Of a stretch of 64,000 bases of DNA, positions 45,223 through 54,845 are shown piece after piece. The DNA is from Laspinema palackyanum D2a (GTDB lineage Bacteria; Cyanobacteriota; Cyanobacteriia; Cyanobacteriales; Laspinemataceae): the NCBI GenBank assembly GCA_025370845.1, contig JAMXFF010000011.1, positions 93,373 to 157,372 of the forward strand. Reading direction: 5' to 3'. Made by a program: the position numbers and the translations under genes. Every line of letters starts with the position of its first letter. Position 1 is the first letter of the stretch. The notes beneath the pieces are model-generated. The model was not told the DNA's origin, ran no database searches, and worked only from the letters and a program-made list of their open reading frames with translations.

Positions 45223-46398
45223 ATGACCTTATCAAAAATAAAAAAATCTACCCATCCTTTAATTGAATATATCGAACGCCTAGAAGCGGGGGGAGATTTG
45301 CTCCCGGATTCCCCGGAAAATTTGGTCGAAGTGGTGGGCATCCTCAAAAGCTACGGCGTGGTTTTAGATGCCTACTCCCGCAATTTAATTTATATTGCAG
45401 ACCATCAATTTTTGGTGTTATTTCCGTTCTTTAAATACTTTAATGGAGAATTTTCTTTTGGTAAACTCTGGAAACATTGGTATCACGATCGCATTAATTT
45501 TGAATATGCCGAATATTGCATGAAAGCCATGTTTTGGCATGGGGGCGGTGGCTTAGATGAGTATGTGGATAGTCCAGAATTTCGGAAACTCGCTGAAGCA
45601 GCAATTCACGCTAAATTAAAATTTAACCCCGTTATTTTGGGAGTGAACAAGCTCTTTCCTGAGTTTCTGTTGGAACAAGTGCGCCAGCTTGCTTATTACA
45701 GTGCCTTGGGGCAATTTTGGCGGATCATGAGCGATATGTTCATCTCTCTGAGCGATGGCTATGATGCGGGGGAAATCACTTCCATTTCTCAAGTGGTCAA
45801 TCATATTCTGAATGGCTTAGTCGCCGATGCCAGTACCCCCATTACCTATTCGGTGAAAATTGGGGATAAAGTCTATGATATTCTCCCCAAAGAAGCGGGA
45901 TTAACCTTTCTAGCGGATACAGCCGTGCCTTATGTCGAGGCGGTATTTTTCCGAGGCACTCCGTTTCCCGGTACGATTTCTTACAATGCTCAAGCGCATC
46001 AAATTCCCGAGTTTCAACAGCAGTTTAGTTATGGGGCGCTTTATGCGGACCCCTTACCCACAGGCGCAGCGGGAATTCCTCCCACCTTGTTGATGCAAGA
46101 TATGCGGCACTATCTCCCAGACTATTTGCATGAGGTGTATCGCAATAGTTGCCGGGGAGAAGATGATTTGCGGGTGCAAATTTGCCAAAGTTTTCAGAAA
46201 TCCATGTTTTGCGTCACCACCGCTGCGATTCAGGGTTTGGCACCTCATCCCTTAGACACGAAGGAACCGGAACAACAGCAAGCGAACCGGGCTTATCTCG
46301 AAAATTGGCTCGATCGCTTTGTTACCTCTCGGTTGAGTGAGGTGAACAAACCCACGGAAAGAAGTTGTCAGTTATTTATCGCCCCGGTGGATAAGTAG
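45223..46398 (+). CDS. cupB: CO2 hydration protein, CupB/ChpX type
   Basis: About 391 residues. It belongs to the ChpX/ChpY (CupB/CupA) family, which converts CO2 to bicarbonate on the cytoplasmic side of the NDH-1 complex. His85 and Arg90 (in KHWYHDR) have the five-residue spacing reported for the zinc ligands of CupA and CupB. Their position near residue 86 matches the shorter CupB type rather than CupA, whose N-terminus is about 45 residues longer. No cupS-like gene follows. ATG 45223 has TAGGAGA upstream; the longer frame starts at a TTG and is unlikely. Cytoplasmic, bound to NdhF4/NdhD4. Confidence 0.88.
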   Translation: MTLSKIKKSTHPLIEYIERLEAGGDLLPDSPENLVEVVGILKSYGVVLDAYSRNLIYIADHQFLVLFPFFKYFNGEFSFGKLWKHWYHDRINFEYAEYCMKAMFWHGGGGLDEYVDSPEFRKLAEAAIHAKLKFNPVILGVNKLFPEFLLEQVRQLAYYSALGQFWRIMSDMFISLSDGYDAGEITSISQVVNHILNGLVADASTPITYSVKIGDKVYDILPKEAGLTFLADTAVPYVEAVFFRGTPFPGTISYNAQAHQIPEFQQQFSYGALYADPLPTGAAGIPPTLLMQDMRHYLPDYLHEVYRNSCRGEDDLRVQICQSFQKSMFCVTTAAIQGLAPHPLDTKEPEQQQANRAYLENWLDRFVTSRLSEVNKPTERSCQLFIAPVDK

Positions 46399-46467
46399 CA
46401 ACAGTCGTCTGCTTCATTCCGCAAAAGATTGAGATCTCCCCCTCCTCCTCTCACAATGCCCGGTTAA

Positions 46468-46735
46468 GGACCCAAAACCGGGTTTCTGTCCTAAATGGGT
46501 TGCTCATGGCTCAAGATTTGTGGAAGAAACCGGGTTTCTAACCTATGCTAGGGACCCGAAACCGGGTTTCTGTCCTAAATGGGTTGCTCATGGCAAAATT
46601 ATCCCGAAGAAACCCGGTTTGTAACCTATTGCAGGGACCCGAAACCGGGTTTCTGTCCTAAATGGGTTGCTCATGGCAAAATTATCCCGAAGAAACCCGG
46701 TTTGTAACCTATTGCAGGGACCCGAAACCGGTTCG
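46468..46735. repeat. 83-bp tandem repeat with AAACCGGGTTTCTG cores
   Basis: Units start at 46468, 46551, 46634 and, truncated, 46717. Each has GGGACCCGAAACCGGGTTTC, then TGTCCTAAATGGGTTGCTCA, and an inverted AGAAACCCGGTTT half. Units two and three are almost identical, so the expansion is recent. It fills much of the 688-bp gap before ilvB. Confidence 0.9.
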
Positions 46736-47086
46736 GGGGCGGATTTAAGGCTCTTTGTCAAAAAGACTACACCGGGAAGTTATCCCTAATATGCCCTCCA
46801 GTTGTTAAATAAATATCAAGATTAACCCGGTTTCCAAAAATTTGGGGCATGATTGTAATTGAGGAATAAAGGTTACCACCACTTGTGGGGACGCAGGAGA
46901 AATAAACTGCGATCGCCCCCGTTAGGTGAGAAGCGTGTCCTAGGAAACAGAACTGCACGCTTAAGAGCGTTTATCGTTTTTCTTCAAGCCCAGAAAATCG
47001 GGATTCGTGTAGCAAAAATGTAGGATCTAGCACAAAAAATCTGGGTAAAACAATCCCGAAGTAGCAAAAAAGAGCAGAGGTATCCC

Positions 47087-48922
47087 GTGCAAGTAACCAG
47101 TGTAGAAGTCAAGCGCGTATCCGGCGCTTTTGCGTTAATTGATAGTTTGAAACGTCACGGTGTCAAGCATATTTTTGGGTATCCAGGTGGCGCGAACCTG
47201 CCGATTTACGATGAACTTTATAAGGCCGAAGCTGCCGGAGAACTACAGCATATTTTGGTCCGACATGAACAAGGTGCGGCTCATGCAGCGGATGGGTATG
47301 CAAGGGCTACGGGGAAGGTGGGGGTTTGTTTGGCCACTTCCGGACCCGGTGCCACCAATCTCGTGACGGGGATCGCTACGGCTTATTTAGATTCGGTGCC
47401 AATGGTGGCAATTACCGGGCAAGTGCCTCGGGCGGCGATCGGCAGTGATGCGTTTCAAGAAATCGATATTTTCGGGATCACGTTACCGATTGTCAAGCAC
47501 TCTTATGTAGTGCGCGATCCTAACGATATGGCACAAGTTATTGCCGAAGCGTTTTATCTGGCGAGTACGGGGAGACCGGGCCCGGTTTTGATTGATGTTC
47601 CTAAAGATGTAGGTTCTCAGGAGTTTGACTATACGCCGGTACAACCGGGGAATATTAGTTTGACCGGATACCGTCCGACGGTGAAGGGGAACAACCGGCA
47701 AATCGATCGCGCCTTGAGTTTGATTCGTGAGGCAGAGCGTCCTTTATTGTATGTCGGAGGTGGGGCGATCGCCTCCGGTGCTCATGCGGAAATTTTGGAA
47801 CTCGCCGAACATTTCCATCTGCCGGTGAGTACCACCCTGATGGGGAAAGGGTCATTTGATGAACATCATCCCCTGTCTCTCGGAATGTTAGGGATGCATG
47901 GCACCGCCTACGCCAATTTTGCCGTGAGCGATTGTGATTTATTGATTGCTGTCGGTGCTCGCTTTGACGATCGCGTGACGGGCAAGTTGGAAGATTTTGC
48001 CCGCAATGCGAAGGTGATTCACATTGATATCGACCCGGCAGAGGTGGGGAAAAACCGCAAACCCGATGTGCCGATTGTCGGGGATGTGCGACAGGTGTTG
48101 ATTGATTTATTGCACCGAAATCGAGAATTAGGCAATGGGGTGGAGGAAGCACAAACAAAACCCTGGCGCGATCGCCTAGAACAGTGGCGGCATGAATATC
48201 CCCTAGAAATTCCCAGTCCGGCAGAGGGATTATCTCCCCAAGAAGTGATTGCCGAAATTGGGCGTCATGCACCGACTGCCTATTATACAACCGATGTGGG
48301 TCAGCATCAAATGTGGTCCGCCCAATTTTTGAAAAATGGGCCGCGTCGCTGGATCTCCAGTGGTGGGTTAGGGACGATGGGGTATGGCTTACCCGCAGCC
48401 GTGGGGGTGAAAAAAGCCCTGCCTGATGAAGAGGTGATTTGTATTAGCGGCGATGGCAGTTTCCAAATGAATATCCAGGAACTCGGCACGATCGCCCAGT
48501 ATGGCATCAAGGTGAAAATTGCCATTTTGAATAATGGCTGGTTAGGCATGGTCCGCCAGTGGCAACATTTGTTCTATGGCGATCGCTATGAAGCGACGAA
48601 TTTGGAGAAAGGAACACCGGATTTTGCCAAGTTAGCTGAAATCTATGGCATCAAGAGTTTAGCCGTGCGATCGCGCGAAGAACTCCCCGGGGCGATCGAG
48701 CAATTCCTCGCCCATGATGGCGCCATGCTTCTGGATATCCGGGTCACCCGCAACGAAGACTGCTATCCAATGGTTGTCCCCGGTACCGGCAACGATCGGA
48801 TGCTGGGCTTGCACCCTCACTTTGATGAGTCTGCCGTCAGCAATGAACTCACCTGTTCCGCCTGCGGTCATCTCAACCCCGCCAGCCACAAGTGTTGTAG
48901 TGAATGTGGCACTCCCTTGTAA
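47087..48922 (+). CDS. ilvB: Acetolactate synthase large subunit with C-terminal zinc-ribbon-like tail
   Basis: A 611-residue thiamine-diphosphate enzyme for the first step of valine, leucine and isoleucine synthesis (two pyruvate to acetolactate, or pyruvate plus 2-oxobutyrate). Signatures: [35 protein letters not shown], the [14 protein letters not shown] cofactor motif, and [12 protein letters not shown]. After the usual end ([12 protein letters not shown]) there is an extra tail with Cys590-x2-Cys593 and Cys604-x2-Cys607 in [20 protein letters not shown]. The start is a GTG with a purine-rich AGCAGAGG site upstream. The regulatory subunit gene is not adjacent. Confidence 0.95.
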   Translation: MQVTSVEVKRVSGAFALIDSLKRHGVKHIFGYPGGANLPIYDELYKAEAAGELQHILVRHEQGAAHAADGYARATGKVGVCLATSGPGATNLVTGIATAYLDSVPMVAITGQVPRAAIGSDAFQEIDIFGITLPIVKHSYVVRDPNDMAQVIAEAFYLASTGRPGPVLIDVPKDVGSQEFDYTPVQPGNISLTGYRPTVKGNNRQIDRALSLIREAERPLLYVGGGAIASGAHAEILELAEHFHLPVSTTLMGKGSFDEHHPLSLGMLGMHGTAYANFAVSDCDLLIAVGARFDDRVTGKLEDFARNAKVIHIDIDPAEVGKNRKPDVPIVGDVRQVLIDLLHRNRELGNGVEEAQTKPWRDRLEQWRHEYPLEIPSPAEGLSPQEVIAEIGRHAPTAYYTTDVGQHQMWSAQFLKNGPRRWISSGGLGTMGYGLPAAVGVKKALPDEEVICISGDGSFQMNIQELGTIAQYGIKVKIAILNNGWLGMVRQWQHLFYGDRYEATNLEKGTPDFAKLAEIYGIKSLAVRSREELPGAIEQFLAHDGAMLLDIRVTRNEDCYPMVVPGTGNDRMLGLHPHFDESAVSNELTCSACGHLNPASHKCCSECGTPL

Positions 48923-48926
48923 GTCA

Positions 48927-48961
48927 ATCAGAGGGTGGGGAATGCCCCACCCGCCTCTGAT
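48927..48961 (+). terminator. Hairpin just after ilvB
   Basis: ATCAGAGG-GTGGGG (48927-48940) pairs with CCCCAC (48945-48950) and CCTCTGAT (48954-48961), with a three-base bulge and an AATG loop. It begins four bases past the ilvB stop. There is no T-run, so it may be a 3'-end stabiliser. Confidence 0.65.
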
Positions 48962-48994
48962 GCCTTCTCGTCCTAGGGTAGAGTAGGGGGAATA

Positions 48995-49061
48995 TAAACC
49001 GGGTTTTTTAAGCCTATTTGTAGCGATAAGCCACAAAGAAACGGCGATGGAACCCGGTTTA
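48995..49061. repeat. AAACCGGGTTTTT ... AAACCCGGTTT inverted pair
   Basis: Two facing copies of the dispersed repeat with about 35 bases between them. The rest of the 784-bp gap to 49706 becomes AT-rich after 49370 and should hold the promoter of the next gene. Confidence 0.75.
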
Positions 49062-49547
49062 TTGTCGGGGTTAGAGAATATTGTATCGACTCCCTAGAGC
49101 CATCGGGAGGGAAGTTCCCCTCCACTCTTCAAGGAGAAGGAGACAGTCCAGGGGATGTAGGGATCGGAGTCATTCAGCCCCTTGAGGGCGAAGGCGATCG
49201 CCTGTTTTCGGTTGCTTGGACATTCTGTTTCATTGCTTCATCCCTTTAACTCGCTTCATGGAAGCAATGGCAGGGTCTTCCCTCATAAACAGGTTGGCGA
49301 AGTTTCCAGCAAACTAGATGTGCAAGCCTTGAAAAATTGGGCGAGGTTGGTTAGACTCCAGGCTTGACAAAAATTCATTATCGTGGTATGAAAAAATTAA
49401 GTAAATCCTCATCATCGGGTCAAAATTTTTCTCATTTTCCCCTGAGTTCATCACTCATCCCCCCAAAATTTATAGAGACCGGCGATTTTTTTTGATATAT
49501 TGAAAAAATCAAGGTTTCAAAGCATCTTTTTCACCGGAGATAGGTCA

Positions 49548-49610
49548 ATGTACCTTGATAGCATTTTTAATCAGTATGAAAAATTAACCCGAGAAATCAA
49601 TCCGACATAG
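49548..49610 (+). CDS. Possible 20-residue leader peptide
   Basis: ATG to TAG encoding MYLDSIFNQYEKLTREINPT. GGAGATAGG lies just upstream at good spacing, and the frame ends 96 bases before the sensor kinase gene. It could be a leader or chance; support is only the ribosome binding site and position. Confidence 0.2.
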   Translation: MYLDSIFNQYEKLTREINPT

Positions 49611-49706
49611 CCCAGAGATAAATTCGGTGATTTCAGTGAAATTACAGTATTTTTCCAGAAAGGTTGGAATGACTCATTTATGTAATAAAATCCCGAAATT
49701 AAAGCT

Positions 49707-51224
49707 ATGAAAGAACCAGTAGGCAAACATTTGTGTTCACAACCCATCAACCCTGGGTTTTCGCAAAAAAACTACCCCGTCACCATTTTACTCATAGATG
49801 ATCGGCCCTTGGTCGGAGAAGTGTTAAGGCGAAAACTTGGCTCTGAGAAAGACATTGAGTTTTTTTACTGCAGCAATCCAGTTCAGGCGATTCCGATGGC
49901 CCTCGAATGTGAACCCACCGTAATTTTACTGGATTTAGTCATGCCCGAAATTGATGGATTAATGTTACTCCGGTTTTTGAGGGCTCATCCTAAAACGCAG
50001 GAAATTCCGGTTTTGGTGCTCTCCACGGAGGAACAAGTCAGTCTCAAGGGAGAAGCATTTGCGGCGGGTGCCAGTGACTACTTAATCAAATTTCCCGATC
50101 CCATCGAGTTGATTGCCCGAATCCGCTATCACTCCAAGGCTTATATTAATTTTTTAAAACAGCACGAAGCCTACCAGGAACTCCAGTTGCTTCATGAAAA
50201 TTTAGAACAGCGAGTGGAGGAACGGACAAAAGAACTCCGGCAAACGGTAGAAAATCTGCAAAACACTCAAACTCAACTGATTCATGCAGAAAAAATGTCA
50301 GCCCTCGGGCAATTGGTGGCGGGGATTGCCCATGAAATCAATAATCCCCTTCAGTTTATTGCCGGTAATATTACTCATGCGCGCCAATATACGCAAGATT
50401 TATTAGCCTTGGTGGAACTTTACCAACGGTCAAAGGGGGACCCGGGTCCGGAGGTGAAAGCGTTTGTCCAGGAGATAGACTGGGAGTTTATTTGCGAGGA
50501 TTTACCGAATTTGATGTCGTCCCTGCAAGTGGGGGTCGATCGCATCCAAGAAATTTCTAACGATATGAGGAACTTCTCCCGGATGGACCAGGGGCGCAGA
50601 ATTAAGGTGGATATTCATGAAGGGATTGAGAGTAGTTTAGTTATTTTACAACATCGGCTAAAAGCGCATCAAATTCAAGTTGTCAAGGATTATGGGAACT
50701 TACCGGAAATAGAATGCTGTATTGGACAACTGAATCAAGTTTTTATTAATCTGATCGGGAATGCGATCGATGCGTTAGAAATGGGGAATTCCCCGGCATC
50801 GGAAAGCGGGGACAACTCTGGGCGATCGCCGGACATAAGTCGGACCCCTTGGGCGCCCAGGATTTGTATTCACACCGAGATCCAAAATGATTCCCTGGTC
50901 ATTCAAATCACCGATAATGGTCCAGGGATTCCCGCAGAGATCCAGGGGCGACTGTTTGAGCCCTTTTTCACCACCAAACCGATGGGCAAAGGGACGGGGC
51001 TGGGATTGTCCATTAGTTACCAAATTATTGTGGAAAAGCATCAAGGGTTGTTTACTTGTAACTCAAGCCAGGGAGAAGGAACGGAGTTTAAAATTGTCCT
51101 GCCTTTGCATCTGGATGTCACTGCCGAGGGGGGAGAGGGGGACTCGGATTCGGTAACAATTCCGTTACAACGGGAGAACCGGGACCCGCCAACTTCTGCC
51201 GTAGAAAATTGGGCGACTGCCTAG
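49707..51224 (+). CDS. Response-regulator/histidine-kinase hybrid (REC-HisKA-HATPase)
   Basis: A 505-residue cytoplasmic kinase. The N-terminal receiver (about residues 25-145) has the acid pair Asp31-Asp32 and the phosphoacceptor Asp76 (VILLDLVMP). A coiled coil (about 155-195, LENLEQRVEERTKELRQ-like) leads to HisKA with His209 (GIAHEINNPLQF), and the ATPase domain has VFINLIGNAIDAL (N box), ITDNGPGIP (G1) and GKGTGLGLSISY (G2). No membrane segment or other sensor domain is seen, so input probably comes through the receiver. It is convergent with a paralogous kinase whose receiver aligns residue for residue. Confidence 0.92.
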   Translation: MKEPVGKHLCSQPINPGFSQKNYPVTILLIDDRPLVGEVLRRKLGSEKDIEFFYCSNPVQAIPMALECEPTVILLDLVMPEIDGLMLLRFLRAHPKTQEIPVLVLSTEEQVSLKGEAFAAGASDYLIKFPDPIELIARIRYHSKAYINFLKQHEAYQELQLLHENLEQRVEERTKELRQTVENLQNTQTQLIHAEKMSALGQLVAGIAHEINNPLQFIAGNITHARQYTQDLLALVELYQRSKGDPGPEVKAFVQEIDWEFICEDLPNLMSSLQVGVDRIQEISNDMRNFSRMDQGRRIKVDIHEGIESSLVILQHRLKAHQIQVVKDYGNLPEIECCIGQLNQVFINLIGNAIDALEMGNSPASESGDNSGRSPDISRTPWAPRICIHTEIQNDSLVIQITDNGPGIPAEIQGRLFEPFFTTKPMGKGTGLGLSISYQIIVEKHQGLFTCNSSQGEGTEFKIVLPLHLDVTAEGGEGDSDSVTIPLQRENRDPPTSAVENWATA

Positions 51225-51242
51225 AGTAAAAAGGGGAAATCA

Positions 51243-54236
51243 TCACGTCAGTTCCGTTTCAATAAATACATCCACCGCATCGAGGAGTTCACGAAACGAG
51301 TCTAAGAGTTCAGTGGATCCGTCGAGACTATGTTGACAGGCCATTTCTTCGAGTTCCTTGGCGCGATCGGAGAGAATGGGAACTCCCATATTGGCGGCAG
51401 AACCTTTGAGTCGGTGGGCGAAATGCTTCACTTGAGAATAGTCTTGGGAGGCGATCGCCCGTTCTAAAGGCTGTAAATCTTGGGAGGCTGTTTCCAGAAA
51501 CATTTGCAGCAGTTGCCGTTTGACTGCAATTTTACCCCGAGAGATTTTTTCGAGGCGATCGCGATCGATGGGGAGGGTAAAATCCGGGGAGTCTAGTCCA
51601 GACTGATTGCCATTTCCGGTAGAGGAATAGATTGGATTCACAGAAACCAGCGCACCGGATTCCGCCAATTCTGAGTCTGTCGCCCCATAAGACGGACCTA
51701 TTCCATTGGGGGTCTGGCGGGAATGATTCTGATGACTTAGAGGAATTTTTTGGGCCCATCGCTGCACAATTCGGGATAAATCCTCTTCATCCACGGGTTT
51801 GCTCAAATAGTCATCCATGCCGGAAGCTAAACATTTCTCGCGATCGGCTTTCATGGCATGGGCAGTCAAGGCAATCACAACCGTGCGATTTTGATTCCCC
51901 TCTCGCCGCCGTAATTCCTGCGTCGCCGTATAACCATCCATCAATGGCATCTGGCAATCCATCAAGACGATATCGTAATTTTGGGCTTCCAAACACTTGA
52001 GTGCTTCGACACCATTCGCCACACAATCTGCTTGGTAGCCGAGGGTTTCAAGTTGAGAAAGTATAACGGTTTGATTGATTAAGTGATCTTCTACCACCAA
52101 AATTTTTAGGTCTTTTTTTCCACTAGACATCAAGCGATCGCCCTTGGGCTCTAAGGAACTCAACTCCCTTTCTTCGGGAGATTCGCCGATGAGTTCCCGA
52201 GGAGTGGCGGGCTGAAATTCCAGGGTAAACCAAAAGGTTGAACCCTGATTGACTTGACTGTTTACACCTATTTTTCCCTGCATGATGGAGACCAATTGCT
52301 CACAAATGGCCAGTCCCAATCCCGTTCCGCCATACTGACGGCTCGTGGAAGGATCGACCTGGGAGAAAGATTGAAACAGTTTAGCCTGGGCTTCCGGGGG
52401 AATCCCAATTCCGGTATCGGTGACTTCAAAATAAATGCGCGTCTGGCGGTTAGTGTTTTCCTCTAATTTGGCTTTTACAGAAATAGAACCAGACGGGGTG
52501 AATTTAATCGCATTGCTGACCAAATTGAGTAAAATTTGGCGCAACCGGCTGGGGTCACCTCGCACAAACCGGGGCAAATTTTCCTGAAAATGGAGTGTTA
52601 AAGTCAGACCTTGGTCTTCTGCTTGAGGTTTAAATAAATTGACGACATCTTGCAGACATTCATATAAGCTGAACTCCAAAATTTCCAAGTGCATTTCCCC
52701 GGCTTCCAACTTAGAAAAGTCTAGGATGTCATTAATCAGTCCGAGTAAATGTTTGGCCGAAATCCGAATTGTTTCCGCATATTCCTGTTGTTTAGGGGTG
52801 AGTTCGGTATGCAACATCAACCCGGCCATTCCCAGGACGCCATGCATGGGGGTGCGGATTTCATGACTCATATTGGCCAGAAATTGTGATTTGGCTTGGG
52901 CGGCTTCTAGGGCAGCTTCGCGGGTTTGGATCAATTCATCCACGCGATCGGCGACAATAATCACACCCCCGATCGCCTCGCCATCTTCTGTGCCATTGAG
53001 GGGATTGACGTACCAAGGCTGAACTGCCCAGCGGAAGTATAACACAGAACCATCGGCCCGCTCCCACTTATCTTCCGTGCGAGAAATAAATTGTCCTTGT
53101 AATCCCTGTTGGTGGAGTTCTTTCCAGTCTTCTTTGATATCAGGAAAGATGTCATAGTAACTGCAACCCAAAAGACTTTGGGAGACCAAATTATGATCCG
53201 TGAGCCATTGGTTGCTGTAGGAGAGAAAGCGCATTTCCGTATCGAACATCGCCATTGCGATCGGGGCATTTTCAATAAATTGCCGGAGTTGCTGATATTC
53301 TTGTTCTTGAGCGAGTTCGGCTTGTTTGCGTTCTGTAATATCAATGCCAATTCCCCATCCGGCCCAACTGGCGATCGGGAAGCGTGAGCTAATATTAGAC
53401 CAAGCCACGGTCTTGATCATGCCATCTTTGCAGGTAATTTGCCATTCCCGGGCGCGTCCATGATTGCGCGCTTTATTCACTTCTTCAATAATGGCATCGC
53501 GTAGGGTATTCACCGACGGCAGCGGGGCGACAAGTGGCGAGGTAGAGGGTGCACTCAAGTCTGTAGATATCCCATTCTCTGAAGACTGATCCGAGAACAG
53601 GTGTTTAGCCTGGGGATTGCCAATAATTTCCTCAGAAGAATAGCCCGTGACTCTTTCACACTCCCGGTTCCAGACGATAATATTGCCCTCGACATCAAAG
53701 GCGGTCAACATCACCGGCATATTTTCCAAAACTGCGCGCAGGCGCAGTTCGCTTTCCTGGAGTGCCTGATATGCCTCATCCCGTTGGAGACGATTAATAT
53801 AAGCTTGAGAATGGTAGCGAATTCGGGCCAGGAGTTCAATGGGGTCGGGTAGTTTCACTAAATAGTCATTGGCACCGGCTGCAAATGCTTCGGCTTTGAG
53901 CTTGGCTTCTTCTTTCACCGACAGTACAATCATGGGAATGTCCCGGGTGGCGGCATTGGCGCGAAAAAACCGCAGTAATAATAGCCCGTCCACATCCGGC
54001 ATGACTAAATCTTGCAAAATTACCGTGGGGGAAATTTCCGTGGCTTGTCGAACGCCATCAAGAGGGTCCTGGCAGTAGTGAAAAATAATATCTTCTTCAT
54101 TTACAAGCATCCGACTGACTGCCTCACCAATGATCGGTTGATCGTCAATGAGCAAGACGGTAATCGGGTGTGGTGTCCAGGTCATTTTGGGACTGGTGGC
54201 TTTGGCATTCTGCCTGGTCATAGTCTTGGAGCTCAA
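51243..54236 (-). CDS. Hybrid sensor kinase (REC-PAS-PAS-HisKA-HATPase-REC-HPt)
   Basis: A 997-residue multi-domain phosphorelay protein without membrane segments. Order: receiver (about 25-145, Asp76); PAS (about 165-305, opening LRAVLENMPVMLTAFD); second PAS (about 315-435); HisKA with His458 (SHEIRTPMHGVLG); ATPase (LLNLVSNAIKFTPSG, TDTGIGIP, GTGLGLAI); C-terminal receiver (VLMDCQMPLMDGYTA); HPt with His941 (HFAHRLKGSAANMG). It thus has all parts for a full His-Asp-His relay, output partner unknown. Its N-terminal receiver is closely related to that of the convergent kinase, whose stop is 18 bp away. Confidence 0.94.
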   Translation of the reverse strand: MSSKTMTRQNAKATSPKMTWTPHPITVLLIDDQPIIGEAVSRMLVNEEDIIFHYCQDPLDGVRQATEISPTVILQDLVMPDVDGLLLLRFFRANAATRDIPMIVLSVKEEAKLKAEAFAAGANDYLVKLPDPIELLARIRYHSQAYINRLQRDEAYQALQESELRLRAVLENMPVMLTAFDVEGNIIVWNRECERVTGYSSEEIIGNPQAKHLFSDQSSENGISTDLSAPSTSPLVAPLPSVNTLRDAIIEEVNKARNHGRAREWQITCKDGMIKTVAWSNISSRFPIASWAGWGIGIDITERKQAELAQEQEYQQLRQFIENAPIAMAMFDTEMRFLSYSNQWLTDHNLVSQSLLGCSYYDIFPDIKEDWKELHQQGLQGQFISRTEDKWERADGSVLYFRWAVQPWYVNPLNGTEDGEAIGGVIIVADRVDELIQTREAALEAAQAKSQFLANMSHEIRTPMHGVLGMAGLMLHTELTPKQQEYAETIRISAKHLLGLINDILDFSKLEAGEMHLEILEFSLYECLQDVVNLFKPQAEDQGLTLTLHFQENLPRFVRGDPSRLRQILLNLVSNAIKFTPSGSISVKAKLEENTNRQTRIYFEVTDTGIGIPPEAQAKLFQSFSQVDPSTSRQYGGTGLGLAICEQLVSIMQGKIGVNSQVNQGSTFWFTLEFQPATPRELIGESPEERELSSLEPKGDRLMSSGKKDLKILVVEDHLINQTVILSQLETLGYQADCVANGVEALKCLEAQNYDIVLMDCQMPLMDGYTATQELRRREGNQNRTVVIALTAHAMKADREKCLASGMDDYLSKPVDEEDLSRIVQRWAQKIPLSHQNHSRQTPNGIGPSYGATDSELAESGALVSVNPIYSSTGNGNQSGLDSPDFTLPIDRDRLEKISRGKIAVKRQLLQMFLETASQDLQPLERAIASQDYSQVKHFAHRLKGSAANMGVPILSDRAKELEEMACQHSLDGSTELLDSFRELLDAVDVFIETELT

Positions 54237-54845
54237 AGACTGAATGGATAGAGATCGGTGGCAGGTTCAGAAGACTGCTTTGCTCAAACTGAACCAATCA
54301 GCAGCAAAGGGGTTCAGAGTATTGTGGAATGAGGGATGATTCCTCCGTTGAATCGAGTTAGAGTGAATGGGCTAATCCTTGGGATTGGAAATCGCCAGGG
54401 GGGAATCAATCGGCGCGATCGCTCCTCCTGGTGTGGGGTAAGCGTCTGAGTCTCCCCATATTATCCTTAATTTCGGGGGTTTCAGCTACCTTTAACAAAC
54501 TGATACTCTCCCATTAGGGGGACCGCAGTTTGCGCTTTTAGCTCTTGAGAACCCGCCAAAGTCATACTTTAAGGGTAGCAGGATCAGCTCGTGCTGGCGC
54601 GACTTTCAACCCGCAATCAGCCGAATCAGAACCTCAGCCAAAAAAGGGTAGATATCCGACTAGGACCGAAGCGCTAGGTAGGGGCCTTGGAGCCAGGGCA
54701 TCGAGTCCATCCGGACAAAGGCCGATCGCGCTCCCTGTCTCCTGAGAATCCAGGCGATCGCCACAGACACAAACTAAAGTTTATAATTCGGTTGCTTTGC
54801 TGGCTTTAATTCAGCACGGTACTCAACGTTTAGTAAATTATAGGG
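54237..54845. other. Intergenic region between kinase and SDR gene
   Basis: 609 bases. The part 54530-54760 is GC-rich with several short self-complementary pieces. A TTG-start frame there (54545-54745) was judged unlikely. No known RNA family was recognised. The AT-rich end (54770-54845) should hold the SDR promoter. Confidence 0.4.

Noticed and set aside
54545..54745. 66-residue frame from a TTG
   Set aside because: Low-complexity Ser/Arg/Pro composition typical of a shadow in GC-rich DNA; no ribosome binding site.
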